A stretch of 36,370 bases of DNA from CAYNYM01 sp049366815 (lineage in GTDB: Bacteria > Desulfobacterota > DSM-4660 > Desulfatiglandales > HGW-15), in the NCBI GenBank assembly GCA_049366815.1, contig JBMNCO010000230.1, forward strand, positions 1-36,370, read 5' to 3'. Below the pieces are notes generated by a model. It had not been told where the DNA came from, searched no databases, and worked only from the letters and a program-made list of their open reading frames with translations. Positions 1 to 7,684 of this stretch are shown in pieces (position 1 is the stretch's first letter; every line of letters begins with the position of its first letter). The position numbers were made by a program, and so were the translations under genes.

Positions 1-26
1 TCCCGCTGGTCACTTCAGAAAGGGTG

Positions 27-67
27 CATGATTTCCACACAGTTATTGGAAAGGGCTAAATTCATAC
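27..67 (+). repeat. 41-bp direct repeat, copy 1
   Basis: This 41-bp stretch, from CATGATTTCC to AAATTCATAC, recurs without a mismatch at 9812-9852 in the same orientation. Each copy lies 35 to 70 bases upstream of a gene start (the nucleotidyltransferase gene here, malQ there). Inside it, TTTCC and GGAAA form short inverted arms around an 11-base loop. It could be a shared regulatory sequence or part of a dispersed repeat; its function is unknown. Confidence 0.8.
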
Positions 68-101
68 AAATTTTGAATGCAGTGAAAGACAGGGAGTGAA
101 T

Positions 102-833
102 ATGTCCAAGGCACCAAGGGACCCAAAAGAGATCTTTCAGGAATTTATGGATGAGTGCAAGGCCCTTTTCGGCGACGATTTAGTCAGCATCGTCCTTTAC
201 GGTAGCGCCACAGGTGCCGGCTATCGGCCCGGGAGATCGGATATCAATTTCATGATTATCCTATCTGAAAAGGGTATCGACCAATTGGAGCGGGCCTTCA
301 AGCTCGTGGACAAGTGGCGGAAACGCAACGTCGCCGTTCCGCTCTTTCTTACTGAGGACTATATCCAGAGATCCCTGGATGTCTTTCCTATCGAATACAT
401 CAATTTCCAGCGCAACTATATCCTGGTTTACGGCAAGGATATCCTCAAGGATCTGTCCTTTGACCGGGAATATGTAAGACTTCAGGCCGAGAGGGAAATC
501 AAGGGAAAGCTTCTCCTCCTGAGAGAGGCCTATCTGGACACGGCCGGGAAGGTTCGGCGCATGAAGGAGCTGATCGCCGAATCCCTTGGGGCCTTTGGCC
601 CAATCTTTTCGGCCCTGCTCTTTTTGAAGGATATTGATGTGGAGGGGGAAAGGCGTAGCGTTCTGAAGAAGGGTTGCGACGCCTATGATATCGACGCCGT
701 TCTTTTTGAAAAATTGCTGGACATCAGAGAAGAACGGGTGAAAACGGGAAACGGGGAAATAGGGACCTTGTTTAAAGGCTATCTAAAAGAGGTCAGAAAA
801 CTGGCCAAAGCAGTGGATACATCAGGAGGCTAA
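102..833 (+). CDS. Nucleotidyltransferase-fold protein, possibly inactive
   Basis: The product has about 243 residues. Its N-terminal third resembles the minimal nucleotidyltransferase (MNT/Pol-beta) fold, with a GSATGAG...RSDIN motif around residues 33-50. Active members usually carry two acidic residues here (D-x-D/E); this protein has Asp-Ile-Asn, so the second metal ligand is replaced and catalysis is doubtful. The C-terminal half is helical and charged and is not recognised. The ATG at 102 was chosen because AGGGAG lies just upstream; a GTG at 96 is in frame but overlaps that site. The stop is one base from the next ATG and the lemA ribosome-binding site lies inside this gene's 3' end, so the two are probably cotranscribed. 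The substrate is unknown. Confidence 0.8.
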   Translation: MSKAPRDPKEIFQEFMDECKALFGDDLVSIVLYGSATGAGYRPGRSDINFMIILSEKGIDQLERAFKLVDKWRKRNVAVPLFLTEDYIQRSLDVFPIEYINFQRNYILVYGKDILKDLSFDREYVRLQAEREIKGKLLLLREAYLDTAGKVRRMKELIAESLGAFGPIFSALLFLKDIDVEGERRSVLKKGCDAYDIDAVLFEKLLDIREERVKTGNGEIGTLFKGYLKEVRKLAKAVDTSGG

Positions 834-834
834 T

Positions 835-1416
835 ATGAAAGGACTCAAGGTACTGTTGATTGCTGTCGTCGTTTTAATCATCCTTCTTGCGATCCCCTTT
901 TTTTATTTAAAGGGGACCTACAACAGCCTGGTGACTATGGATGAGGGCGTAAAGGGGGCCTGGGCCCAGGTTGAAAACCAACTCCAGCGCCGCTACGACC
1001 TGATCCCCAATTATGTGGAGACCGTCAAGGGGTATGCGGCCCATGAAAAGGAAGTCCTCATGGGTGTGACCGAGGCACGGGCCAAGGTTGGAGGCGCAGG
1101 CAATGTCAACGAGCAGATCGAGGCCAATAATGAGCTTTCCGCAGCCCTTTCAAGGCTCCTCCTCGTTGTGGAGCAGTATCCGGATCTCAAGGCCAGTACC
1201 AACTTTATCCGACTCCAGGACGAATTGGCCGGAACAGAGAACCGAATTGCCGTCGAGCGGCGCCGATACAACGAGACGGTCAAGAACTATAATATCCAGA
1301 TCCGCCGTTTCCCAACGAATATCATCGCCGGTATGTTCGGCTTTGAAAAGGCCGCGTTCTTCGAGGTGCCCCAAGAACGGCAGGAAGCGCCAGTAATCAG
1401 GTTCACCAATGAATGA
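835..1416 (+). CDS. lemA: LemA family membrane-anchored protein
   Basis: The 193-residue product has a single N-terminal membrane segment (about residues 4-24, rich in Val, Leu and Ile). The LemA helical domain follows, with the hallmark segments YNSLV...V..AWAQVENQLQRR.DLIPN and LQDELAGTENRIAVERRRYNETVKNYN near the C terminus, ending in FPTNIIAGMFGF. The length is normal for the family. The N terminus is probably anchored in the inner membrane with the helical part outside. LemA proteins are often encoded beside TPM-domain or M48 protease genes; neither is present here, and the partner is the nucleotidyltransferase-like gene one base upstream. The molecular role of the family is not settled. 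GGAGG before the ATG supports the start. Confidence 0.93.
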   Translation: MKGLKVLLIAVVVLIILLAIPFFYLKGTYNSLVTMDEGVKGAWAQVENQLQRRYDLIPNYVETVKGYAAHEKEVLMGVTEARAKVGGAGNVNEQIEANNELSAALSRLLLVVEQYPDLKASTNFIRLQDELAGTENRIAVERRRYNETVKNYNIQIRRFPTNIIAGMFGFEKAAFFEVPQERQEAPVIRFTNE

Positions 1417-1503
1417 AGCCATAGCCTCAGGGATTTTATCATTCACTCCCTGCCGCTGATACATGGCGTGGCTCAAGGCTTGAAGGCCTTTGACTTATGT
1501 CAT

Positions 1504-1716
1504 TTTTATCCAAGATAAATTTTGCCGCTGCAAACAGGGACCGGCATGTTCTCTTCGCTGCACTCCCTTCGCCGTCCGTGGCTCCAGTCGCTGCGGAATT
1601 TTGGCCCTTCATCTATCCTGATTCAGGGCCAAAATACGCCCGCTCCGAGAAAATCCCGGCCCCTGCTTTCCGCTGCCTGGGTGAAGATTTCACCGTTAAG
1701 ATGAAGGTTTTGAAGC
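1504..1716 (+). repeat. Dispersed palindromic repeat element, copy 1
   Basis: A segment of about 210 bp closely matches the reverse complement of 33203-33409. The element is itself a long imperfect palindrome. The core arms TTTTGGCCCT (1599-1608) and AGGGCCAAAA (1625-1634) enclose a 16-base loop, and outer segments pair again (the region near 1535-1552 with the one near 1646-1670). Open frames of 74 and 60 codons run through it, but they are best explained by lack of stops in a GC-rich hairpin. Together with 1417-1503 and 1717-1830, where nothing else was recognised, it fills the gap between lemA and the next gene. Confidence 0.8.
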
Positions 1717-1830
1717 GCTAAGTTGATGATTTTTTGTGTTCAAAGCTGGAATCGGGCTTGTTTCGGACACCTATAGGTTTATCTTGCTGAAGGAATAAAT
1801 GATGGATTAGAGACTCAATGGAGAAAATCA

Positions 1831-2169
1831 ATGATACGTGCAAAACTCTGGTTTCGATGTGCCGCCATGCATGACCCCGTAACCCCAACGCTTGTCAAAC
1901 CCGCTGTCATAGGCTGGGAGGCCAAGCACAGGCAGGTTGATCTGACCATCGAGCGCGCCCTCAAGGGAGATGAACTCGTTATGCGAATGAAGGGCTGGGT
2001 GACATCGGATGTCAAGAAGGTCGTGGAAGTGGTCAAAAGCCATGGATTTCTCAAGTTGTTGGATGAACGGGAACTTGTCGTGGAGATGAACACGGAAAAG
2101 GATTATGAAAACCTGAGCAAGGATCTCCTCGAAAATTTCCAGGATCAGATGAATCTGGAGAGGATCTAG
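1831..2169 (+). CDS. Conserved-looking small hypothetical protein
   Basis: This 112-residue protein is not recognised. It is soluble, charged and compositionally normal, with a predicted mixed alpha/beta middle (residues 25-75) and an acidic, Asn- and Leu-rich helical C terminus. It has no membrane segment and no obvious motif. GGAG about eight bases before the ATG supports the start. Its stop codon lies within a CTAG (2166-2169) that also supplies the stop of the convergent hydrolase gene, so the two genes overlap by four bases. Open frames on the opposite strand here have poorer start sites and unnatural composition. Confidence 0.6.
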   Translation: MIRAKLWFRCAAMHDPVTPTLVKPAVIGWEAKHRQVDLTIERALKGDELVMRMKGWVTSDVKKVVEVVKSHGFLKLLDERELVVEMNTEKDYENLSKDLLENFQDQMNLERI

Positions 2170-2945
2170 GACCCGAAACCGTTCCTTTCCAGGAATTGGA
2201 GGACATGGCGGGCATAGGCTTCCGGATAATACTCGTAGGTATTGTGACCGCAAGCCGGAAGGACCGCGAGTTCTCCCTTGGGCAGGTGCCGATAATAAGC
2301 CACCCCTTGTTCCACCTCGAAGATGAAACTTCTATCCGGATAGAGGACGAGGAAGGGGCAAGTGATGTCCGGGAGTAAAGGCCTGATGTCAAAAAAGTCC
2401 TTTCCATACTCTCCCCCGTATGTCCGGAACTGATTGAAAAAGGATTCGGCGTACTCCTCTCCGTGCCAGTCCTTGAGTTTTTCCCGAAGCCCCGGATCCA
2501 GGTCCTGGAAGGGTCTGGGAAATTTGTCCTGGTTCAGTTCCTCCATGGTGACCACGCTGTAACACTGGGTACTCGATATGGTGATGGTCTGAACCTGTTC
2601 GGGATAGGCCGTCGCAAAATCCACGGCGAGGACCCCGCCTTCGCACTGCCCGACGAGGTGCAGGGACTCCACATGCAGGGTTTTGAGCAGAGTTGCGAGC
2701 TCCTTGACGCTTTCTCCGCGGACCTGATCGCTGATATAGAAGTCCAGTGCATCGTCGCCCTTCTCGGATCGCCCGAACCCCCTTCGATCATACATGATCA
2801 CCCGGTAACCTTTGTTGAGCAGCGCAGGGTAGATCTCTTTCCATATCTTCGTGCATCCGAAGCCGTGGTGAAGAAGCACAATGGGAGCCCCTTCCCCGTG
2901 ATCCTCGTAATATATCTTTCGACCGTTGATTTTCAGAAAGGGCAT
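2166..2945 (-). CDS. Alpha/beta-fold hydrolase with Cys nucleophile
   Basis: The 259-residue protein has the complete alpha/beta hydrolase layout: oxyanion segment LLHHGFG (about 24-30), YDRRGFGRS (52-60), nucleophile elbow GQCEGG (99-104), acid Asp in YPDRS (about 204) and His in CGHNTY (about 234). The nucleophile is Cys101 rather than the usual Ser, as in dienelactone hydrolases (G-x-C-x-G), although the rest looks more like ester or peroxidase-type hydrolases. The TGC codon is clear in the sequence. AGGAAAGGA about eight bases upstream supports the ATG at 2945. It lies 28 bases downstream of the FMN enzyme gene on the same strand, so the pair is likely an operon. The substrate is unknown. 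Confidence 0.9.
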   Translation of the reverse strand: MPFLKINGRKIYYEDHGEGAPIVLLHHGFGCTKIWKEIYPALLNKGYRVIMYDRRGFGRSEKGDDALDFYISDQVRGESVKELATLLKTLHVESLHLVGQCEGGVLAVDFATAYPEQVQTITISSTQCYSVVTMEELNQDKFPRPFQDLDPGLREKLKDWHGEEYAESFFNQFRTYGGEYGKDFFDIRPLLPDITCPFLVLYPDRSFIFEVEQGVAYYRHLPKGELAVLPACGHNTYEYYPEAYARHVLQFLERNGFGS

Positions 2946-2973
2946 ACGTTTTTCCTTTCCTGTTCGCGGGAGT

Positions 2974-3924
2974 TTACAGGATCAGGTCCCGGAGACGTTC
3001 AATTTCCTTCTCCGCACCGTCCATGATTTCGTCCAACAATTCCTTGACAGACCGGATGTCGCGGATCATTCCGGATACCTGGCCCATCATGAGGGACCCC
3101 CATTCGACGTCTCCCTGGACGGCGGCCTTCCTCAGGGAACCAATGGTGAAGGCATCGATCTCATGCCTGTCCTTGCCTTCCCGCTCCATCTGGAGGACCC
3201 TTTCGGCAAGCTGATTTTTCAGGACCCGGAACTGAAGGCCCGTGGTTCTGCCCGTAACCGTTGTGTCTCTGTCCCCGGCATCAAGCAGGGCGCGTTTGTA
3301 ATTGTCGTGGAGTGTGCCTTCTGTGGTGGCCAAGAACCGGGTGCCCATCTGAATCCCTTCGGCCCCAAGGGCGAGGGCCGCCACGAATCCCCTGGCATCC
3401 GCAATGCCGCCTGCAGCCACCACAGGGATGTCGATAGCATCGACAGCCTCCCTGACCAGTACCAGGGTCGATATCTCTGATGGGTTGATGTTGCCTCCGC
3501 CCTCCATGCCCATCGCGATGACGCCGTCCACACCCGCTTCACCGCACCTCTTCACCATGTCAAGGGTAAAGGCGACTTGAAGGACGACGATGCCTTTGCT
3601 TTTGAACGGTTCAGCAAACCTGACGGGATCCCCCGCGGAAAATACGACAACAGGCACCTCCTCTTCAAGGGCAATTTCAGCAGCCCTCTGGGATGTAGGG
3701 AGTCTCAAGGGGACATTCACGGCAAAGGGCCTGGAGGTGGCATCCCTGACCTTATGAATGTGATCGATGAGCTCCTGAGGTTCCATGACGGCGGCTGCAA
3801 TGGTGCCCAACCCACCGGCCTCTGACACGGCCGCAGCCATTTCCCATCCGCTGATCCACGCCATCCCGCCCTGAAGAATAGGATACTTTATTCCCAATGT
3901 GTCCGTGATTCTTGTTTTGACCAT
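2974..3924 (-). CDS. Nitronate monooxygenase / FabK-like FMN enzyme
   Basis: The protein has about 316 residues and the TIM-barrel NPD family signature: PILQGGMAWIS at the N terminus, GGLGTI, VVAAGGI and GAEGIQMGTRF in the FMN phosphate-binding region. Known members oxidise nitronates or act as FMN enoyl-ACP reductases. The family usually has E(A/G)GGH, with His acting as base or positioning group; here the segment reads GMEGGGN, so the His is Asn. That makes a standard nitronate monooxygenase reaction uncertain. The ATG at 3924 follows GAGAGGAG at about 12 bases; an in-frame TTG at 3936 is the alternative. It is upstream of the Cys hydrolase gene. Confidence 0.88.
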   Translation of the reverse strand: MVKTRITDTLGIKYPILQGGMAWISGWEMAAAVSEAGGLGTIAAAVMEPQELIDHIHKVRDATSRPFAVNVPLRLPTSQRAAEIALEEEVPVVVFSAGDPVRFAEPFKSKGIVVLQVAFTLDMVKRCGEAGVDGVIAMGMEGGGNINPSEISTLVLVREAVDAIDIPVVAAGGIADARGFVAALALGAEGIQMGTRFLATTEGTLHDNYKRALLDAGDRDTTVTGRTTGLQFRVLKNQLAERVLQMEREGKDRHEIDAFTIGSLRKAAVQGDVEWGSLMMGQVSGMIRDIRSVKELLDEIMDGAEKEIERLRDLIL

Positions 3925-4285
3925 GGGTTCAGACAACTCCTCTCTTGGTTCGACATTGTCACAGAAATAGTTCCTTCCACGGGTTTATATCCTGCGTTTC
4001 AAAATAATCCACGCCCCTTTTTGAGCCTAATAGATAACCGGATCAGGCCCTTTTTTCAACCACAATTGTTCATGGAGGTTTGGAACCCTATTTTTGACTC
4101 ATTAAGAGTAGGGGCTTCGGACACGGGGGAGATTTTTAAGTGCCGAGCGTTGGGGGGATCTATTGTCGCATTGTCGACCAGTCGAGGTCATTGCAGAGGT
4201 GTCCAGAGAAAGGATGTCAATTTCTGATGACCCAACGATATGAAAATTCTCATGAGGTTAGTTTTTCAAAAAATGCAGCAATTTG

Positions 4286-4498
4286 GGCCATGGGAGGCTC
4301 TTTTCAAAAACGAAGGGCCATGGAAGAGATTAACAAGTCCAGGGGCAGCGTAGGCGGACGGCGGACCCATGTCAGCAGCTATCAGACCCTGATTTTCATG
4401 GGTTTCTCCGGGTGGTGCTCCGTCCGCCTGAAGCCTGGTTTCCCATGCGAACATCTGGGCACCGTTTTTTTCGTTTTTGAAAAGAGACTCCCATGGCC
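4286..4498. repeat. Large imperfect palindrome with 29-bp terminal arms
   Basis: Positions 4286-4314 and 4470-4498 are reverse complements with one mismatch over 29 bases. Within them a second pair (AGGCGGACGG near 4351 and CCGTCCGCCT near 4424) and a third (ACCCATG / CATGGGT) continue the foldback. The whole 213-bp unit could form one long branched hairpin. Overlapping open frames on both strands have compositions expected from the palindrome. It resembles a MITE-like or REP-like insertion; no transposase is present. The rest of 3937-4624 contains nothing I can identify. Confidence 0.75.
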
Positions 4499-4624
4499 CC
4501 TCCGTAATGGAGTGGTTTTCAAAGGACTGAAGTGTCACGAAATGTCGAATATCGAACAGAAGAACAACGAAGGGCACAGACCACTGCGGGGAATTCAATG
4601 AGATACCCGGCCGTTTGGGAGATC

Positions 4625-4864
4625 TCAGCCCCCATCCTCCCGAACAACGACCTCAAGGTCCGCCAGGAGCTGTTGCAGGTCAAGATCATATTTGTCGGCT
4701 GTATGCCTCAGGGTTTCGAAAAGTGCCTCGCAGCAAAGGCAGACACCCGCCCTTTCATCGTATTGTCTAAAAACGGCCTCAGTCCGTCTGAAACGGGAAA
4801 CCACGTCCAACAGGGTCTTTTGCCCGTGGAGGGTTTGGCCGCTATGAGGCGCATTGACGGTCAC
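4625..4864 (-). CDS. DUF1858-like small Cys-containing protein
   Basis: The 79-residue protein matches the layout of the DUF1858/hybrid-cluster-associated small domain: a helix LLDVVSRFRRTEAVFRQY, then a Cys cluster C-L-C-C-E-A (about 42-46), then ETL...ADKYDLDLQQLLADL. Related domains occur in redox and sulfur-trafficking proteins, where the Cys residues may bind a metal or carry sulfur. It starts at a GTG (4864) preceded by GGAG and overlaps the upstream kinase-fold gene by 23 bases, so it is the last gene of the yedE operon. The assignment rests on motif reading; the exact role is unknown. Confidence 0.7.
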   Translation of the reverse strand: MTVNAPHSGQTLHGQKTLLDVVSRFRRTEAVFRQYDERAGVCLCCEALFETLRHTADKYDLDLQQLLADLEVVVREDGG

Positions 4865-5732
4865 TTGTCTCCGTCCTCCCTCCCAGAAGCTCTTTCAGTG
4901 CCCTTGGAATCTGATGAATGATATCCATTACCTGGGTGGCGGGTGTGGGGTGTGCATAATAACCTGAAAGGCGATTGACCCGGGCCGCGAGGGCGGCGGC
5001 ATCAATGATTTCCAGATCTGCGGCGACAAGGGCGCTCACAATACCCGTGAGGGTATCCCCGGTGCCGCCGATGGCCTCCATGGCCTCTTCCGGACAGTCG
5101 CCAATGGTGACCTGTATACCTTGGAGATCGGCCACATAGTCCCTTTGTCCCTTGACAAGCAGGTGTCGTGCCGCATTGTCGTTCTGGAAGGCCCTGGCAA
5201 TCAGGTCCGGCACCTTATACTCTTCGTGCAGGATGAAGCCGCGGGTGTAAAAGGGGTGGGGTGCATCTTCATCCGCCAAAAAGGCCAATTCCCCGACGTC
5301 AGGGGTAAAAAGATCAAAGGACGGGGCCTGGCCGCTCATCTTCGCGGCGTACATAAAACCCGCGTCGGCGATCAGGGTCGGCCGCACCTTCATCTCTTCA
5401 AGAGCAAAAAGTACCCGGTTGTGCCAGTCCACGTCCGGCTGGAGATAGTGAAAGGTCATGACCCGGTATTTACGGTTTCCAAGGTGTCTGGTGAGATATT
5501 CATAGAGCCTTTGACTGCCGTCTCCACGGCCTATATCTCCAACCAGCAGTACAACGGGTGGCGGCAGATCCAAAACAGCACAGGCCTTGGCCGCGGCGGC
5601 TACCAGGGCCGGTGTGCCTCGGTTAATCACGACTTTTTTTCCCCGAAAGAAGAGGTGGTCATCATCCAGAGTGACGCTTGCTTCTTCAAGACCAAAGTCC
5701 GGGTCCGGCACTGTACCCACTATGGCGAGCAT
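4842..5732 (-). CDS. Ribokinase/NAD(P)HX dehydratase-fold protein
   Basis: The 296-residue protein resembles the C-terminal (ribokinase-like) half of YjeF/NAXD and related small kinases. LFTPDVGEL (about 141-149) corresponds to the TPHxGE segment, and GGTGDTLTG (222-230), with Asp226 as expected catalytic base, is the ATP-site anion hole. Alternating Gly- and Ala-rich helices are typical of the fold. The N-terminal YjeF epimerase domain is absent. The start at 5732 (ATG) follows AGAGG at about eight bases and overlaps the upstream gene by 13 bases. Its place in a yedE/tusA operon suggests a job other than routine NADHX repair, perhaps phosphorylation linked to Se/S chemistry, but this is inference. 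Confidence 0.75.
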   Translation of the reverse strand: MLAIVGTVPDPDFGLEEASVTLDDDHLFFRGKKVVINRGTPALVAAAAKACAVLDLPPPVVLLVGDIGRGDGSQRLYEYLTRHLGNRKYRVMTFHYLQPDVDWHNRVLFALEEMKVRPTLIADAGFMYAAKMSGQAPSFDLFTPDVGELAFLADEDAPHPFYTRGFILHEEYKVPDLIARAFQNDNAARHLLVKGQRDYVADLQGIQVTIGDCPEEAMEAIGGTGDTLTGIVSALVAADLEIIDAAALAARVNRLSGYYAHPTPATQVMDIIHQIPRALKELLGGRTETSDRQCAS

Positions 5733-6274
5733 TGTCGTTTTACCTCTTCGTAGGCCAAGTGCAGGGCGTACCCGCAAAGGGTATGGCCGATTTCCCGAGG
5801 ATTCGGGGCCTCAGAAAGGGGTCGTCCCACCATCTCGCCCGCCAGGAAGGGAACGTCCGGGCACCCACCTCCTGAGACATTGACAATGGTCAGGTCCCTT
5901 TTATCAATGGTTATTTTCATATTGGCGGCGCGGACCATCAGGTGGTCCCCGAAGTCCTTGGTGTGGAAGAGATCCACAGGCTGAAGCAGTGGGCTGTTGA
6001 CCGGCACGACCTTCAGGGGAGGTGCTCCAGCGGCATCAAGCGTTCTCAGGATGTTCAACCCCTCAATAAGAGGGAACTCGATGACCAGATCACACCCTGT
6101 ACGGATCTCCGGAGGTGGTCCCATCACACGGATCTCCCAGCCCTCGGCCTTGAGGGTGTTCTCCGCCCGGATGACCTCGCTGGTGTTCTCGAAAACAAGA
6201 ATGCCCCTGTCACATTTGGCCGCATCCCTGTTTCCCTTCGTGTCTTTTTTATTAAACCAGTTGCGGAAGTTCAC
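5720..6274 (-). CDS. DUF3343-like putative Se/S carrier with extra C-terminal domain
   Basis: The protein has about 184 residues. Residues 20-75 look like DUF3343, a small domain proposed as a selenium/sulfur carrier: RGILVFENTSEVIRAENTL at the start, then VMGPPPEIRTGCDLVIEF, with one Cys in the position characteristic of the domain. The C-terminal half (about 90-184) is a separate region containing LTIVNVSGGGCPDVP and further Cys residues; I do not recognise it. A GTG at 6274 follows AAAGGG at seven bases; a TTG at 6280 overlaps the upstream stop. It sits between a TusA-like carrier and a kinase-fold protein, consistent with a relay of persulfide or selenide. Confidence 0.72.
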   Translation of the reverse strand: MNFRNWFNKKDTKGNRDAAKCDRGILVFENTSEVIRAENTLKAEGWEIRVMGPPPEIRTGCDLVIEFPLIEGLNILRTLDAAGAPPLKVVPVNSPLLQPVDLFHTKDFGDHLMVRAANMKITIDKRDLTIVNVSGGGCPDVPFLAGEMVGRPLSEAPNPREIGHTLCGYALHLAYEEVKRQCSP

Positions 6275-6276
6275 AA

Positions 6277-6495
6277 TCAATCCCTTTCAATGGTGACGCG
6301 AAATCCTTCTCCTTCTTCGCCAACTTCCTTGACCTGCCACCCCTGGCTCATGGCTGCGCGACTCACGTTTTCCTTGGATGTTTCCGTATCCACCAGTATG
6401 GTGATTTCACCCTGCTGTACCTTTTTTATTTCGTCCATTGTCATCAGGACGGGCTGGGGGCAGGAGAGCCCCCTGGCATCGACGGTCGCGCTCAT
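6277..6495 (-). CDS. TusA/YedF-like sulfur or selenium carrier
   Basis: The 72-residue protein is a SirA/TusA-fold domain with the diagnostic N-terminal RGLSCPQPVL; the first Cys of C-P-x-P carries the persulfide in TusA. GGxxxVxVD-like and MSQGWQVKEV segments complete the fold. YedF proteins of selenium clusters normally add a DsrE-like C-terminal domain, which is missing here. The ATG at 6495 is six bases from AGGAGGAGG; an ATG at 6501 abuts that site and is less likely. It lies 13 bases after yedE, as in known yedE-yedF/tusA pairs. Confidence 0.9.
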   Translation of the reverse strand: MSATVDARGLSCPQPVLMTMDEIKKVQQGEITILVDTETSKENVSRAAMSQGWQVKEVGEEGEGFRVTIERD

Positions 6496-6508
6496 TGTCA
6501 TCCTCCTC

Positions 6509-7597
6509 CTATTTCCTCCTCATGGTGAATCCGATAAACAGACAGACCAAAAGTCCAATAATAACTGCGGCGATACCGTAAGGTCCCACCCCGTTGGGCG
6601 AACTGGCCAGGCCGAAATTATGCGAAAATCCGGCGCCCACAACCATGCCCAGCACAAAGACTGCGGCGTCCCCATCCCCTTCCCCGGCGAGGAAGAGCTG
6701 ACGCCCGGGGCATCCCCCGGCCAGAGCAAAGGCGAGACCCGCGAGGACCATGCCCCCGAAATTCCAGACATGGAGCGTATGGGCAACGGGTTGCTTGGCG
6801 AAGCCTGCGTGAAACTGACCCAGGATCAGGTTGATGAAAAAGGCGAAGACCACAAGGGCCAGAAGCCCGGAAAGGAGGTGGGTCTGGCGGAACAGAATGA
6901 GGTCGCGAAAGGCCCCCATGGTGCAAAAACGGCTTCTCTGGGCAAGAAAGCCAATGAAAAGGCCCACCAGCAGAGAGACGGCAAGGGGAGCATGCATGGC
7001 TCCGGGACCATTGAGGCTATAAAAGAGGACGCCGCTTTTGGCCTCTCCCTGAACCTGGGGGAAGACCAGCATCAGCACAAGAAAACCGAGCATGGTCAGG
7101 GGCATCAACCAACCCACCGAGGTATAGGTCTTCTCGGATCGGCCCAGATTGTAGCCGCCCTTCAGAAAGAGGGTTCCAATCCAGATGCCGCAGGCAAGGC
7201 CGAGAATCCCCAGTACGGCGTTCCAGTCTCCGCCGGCGAGCCTGAGAAGGGCCCGCCAGGGGCATCCGAGGAAGACCAGGGCGCCGATCATGGCAAAGGC
7301 CCCGAGGACAAACCGGACGATGGGTGCCGAACCGGACCTCGGTCTGAATTCCCTGAACAGGTAGGCCGCAACCAGGGCCCCCAGGACAAAACCGATGATC
7401 TCCGGTCGCATATACTGGACCACAGCCGCCCGGTGAAGGCCGACAGCCCCTGCAATGTCGCGCTCAAAACAGGCCACACAGATCCCCATGTTGCCTGGGT
7501 TCCCGAATTTCTGCAACAGGGGTGCAAGAATGCCGATAAGTGCGCCCACTCCGATGATTCCCCACCTGGTGGCGAAGAAATTTTTCATTTTTCCCAT
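6509..7597 (-). CDS. yedE: YedE-family selenium/sulfur transporter
   Basis: The 362-residue membrane protein has about ten hydrophobic segments and the conserved Cys motifs of the YeeE/YedE transporter family: GNMGICVACFERD, FLGCPWR, RSRFCTMGAFRD and GGCPGRQ. The first two, with the following GLHRAAVVQYMRPEIIGF, match the subgroup tied by comparative genomics to selenium metabolism. The related YeeE takes up thiosulfate, so the real cargo may be a Se or S oxyanion or persulfide. The ATG at 7597 follows AGGAG at eight bases; upstream in-frame codons lack such a site. It is the first gene of the minus-strand operon ending at 4625. The 200-bp region to the divergent Smr gene should hold its promoter. 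Confidence 0.92.
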   Translation of the reverse strand: MGKMKNFFATRWGIIGVGALIGILAPLLQKFGNPGNMGICVACFERDIAGAVGLHRAAVVQYMRPEIIGFVLGALVAAYLFREFRPRSGSAPIVRFVLGAFAMIGALVFLGCPWRALLRLAGGDWNAVLGILGLACGIWIGTLFLKGGYNLGRSEKTYTSVGWLMPLTMLGFLVLMLVFPQVQGEAKSGVLFYSLNGPGAMHAPLAVSLLVGLFIGFLAQRSRFCTMGAFRDLILFRQTHLLSGLLALVVFAFFINLILGQFHAGFAKQPVAHTLHVWNFGGMVLAGLAFALAGGCPGRQLFLAGEGDGDAAVFVLGMVVGAGFSHNFGLASSPNGVGPYGIAAVIIGLLVCLFIGFTMRRK

Positions 7598-7684
7598 ACC
7601 AATTCTCCTGCTCAAAAGTCGCAAACCTTGCTGAAATCAGAATTGTTTATTAAATTGGATATCATACATGGGTCTACACCCTTT

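Noticed and set aside
4140..4601. Overlapping open frames on both strands across the palindrome
   Set aside because: Their amino acid content is dictated by the inverted repeat and neither has a convincing start.
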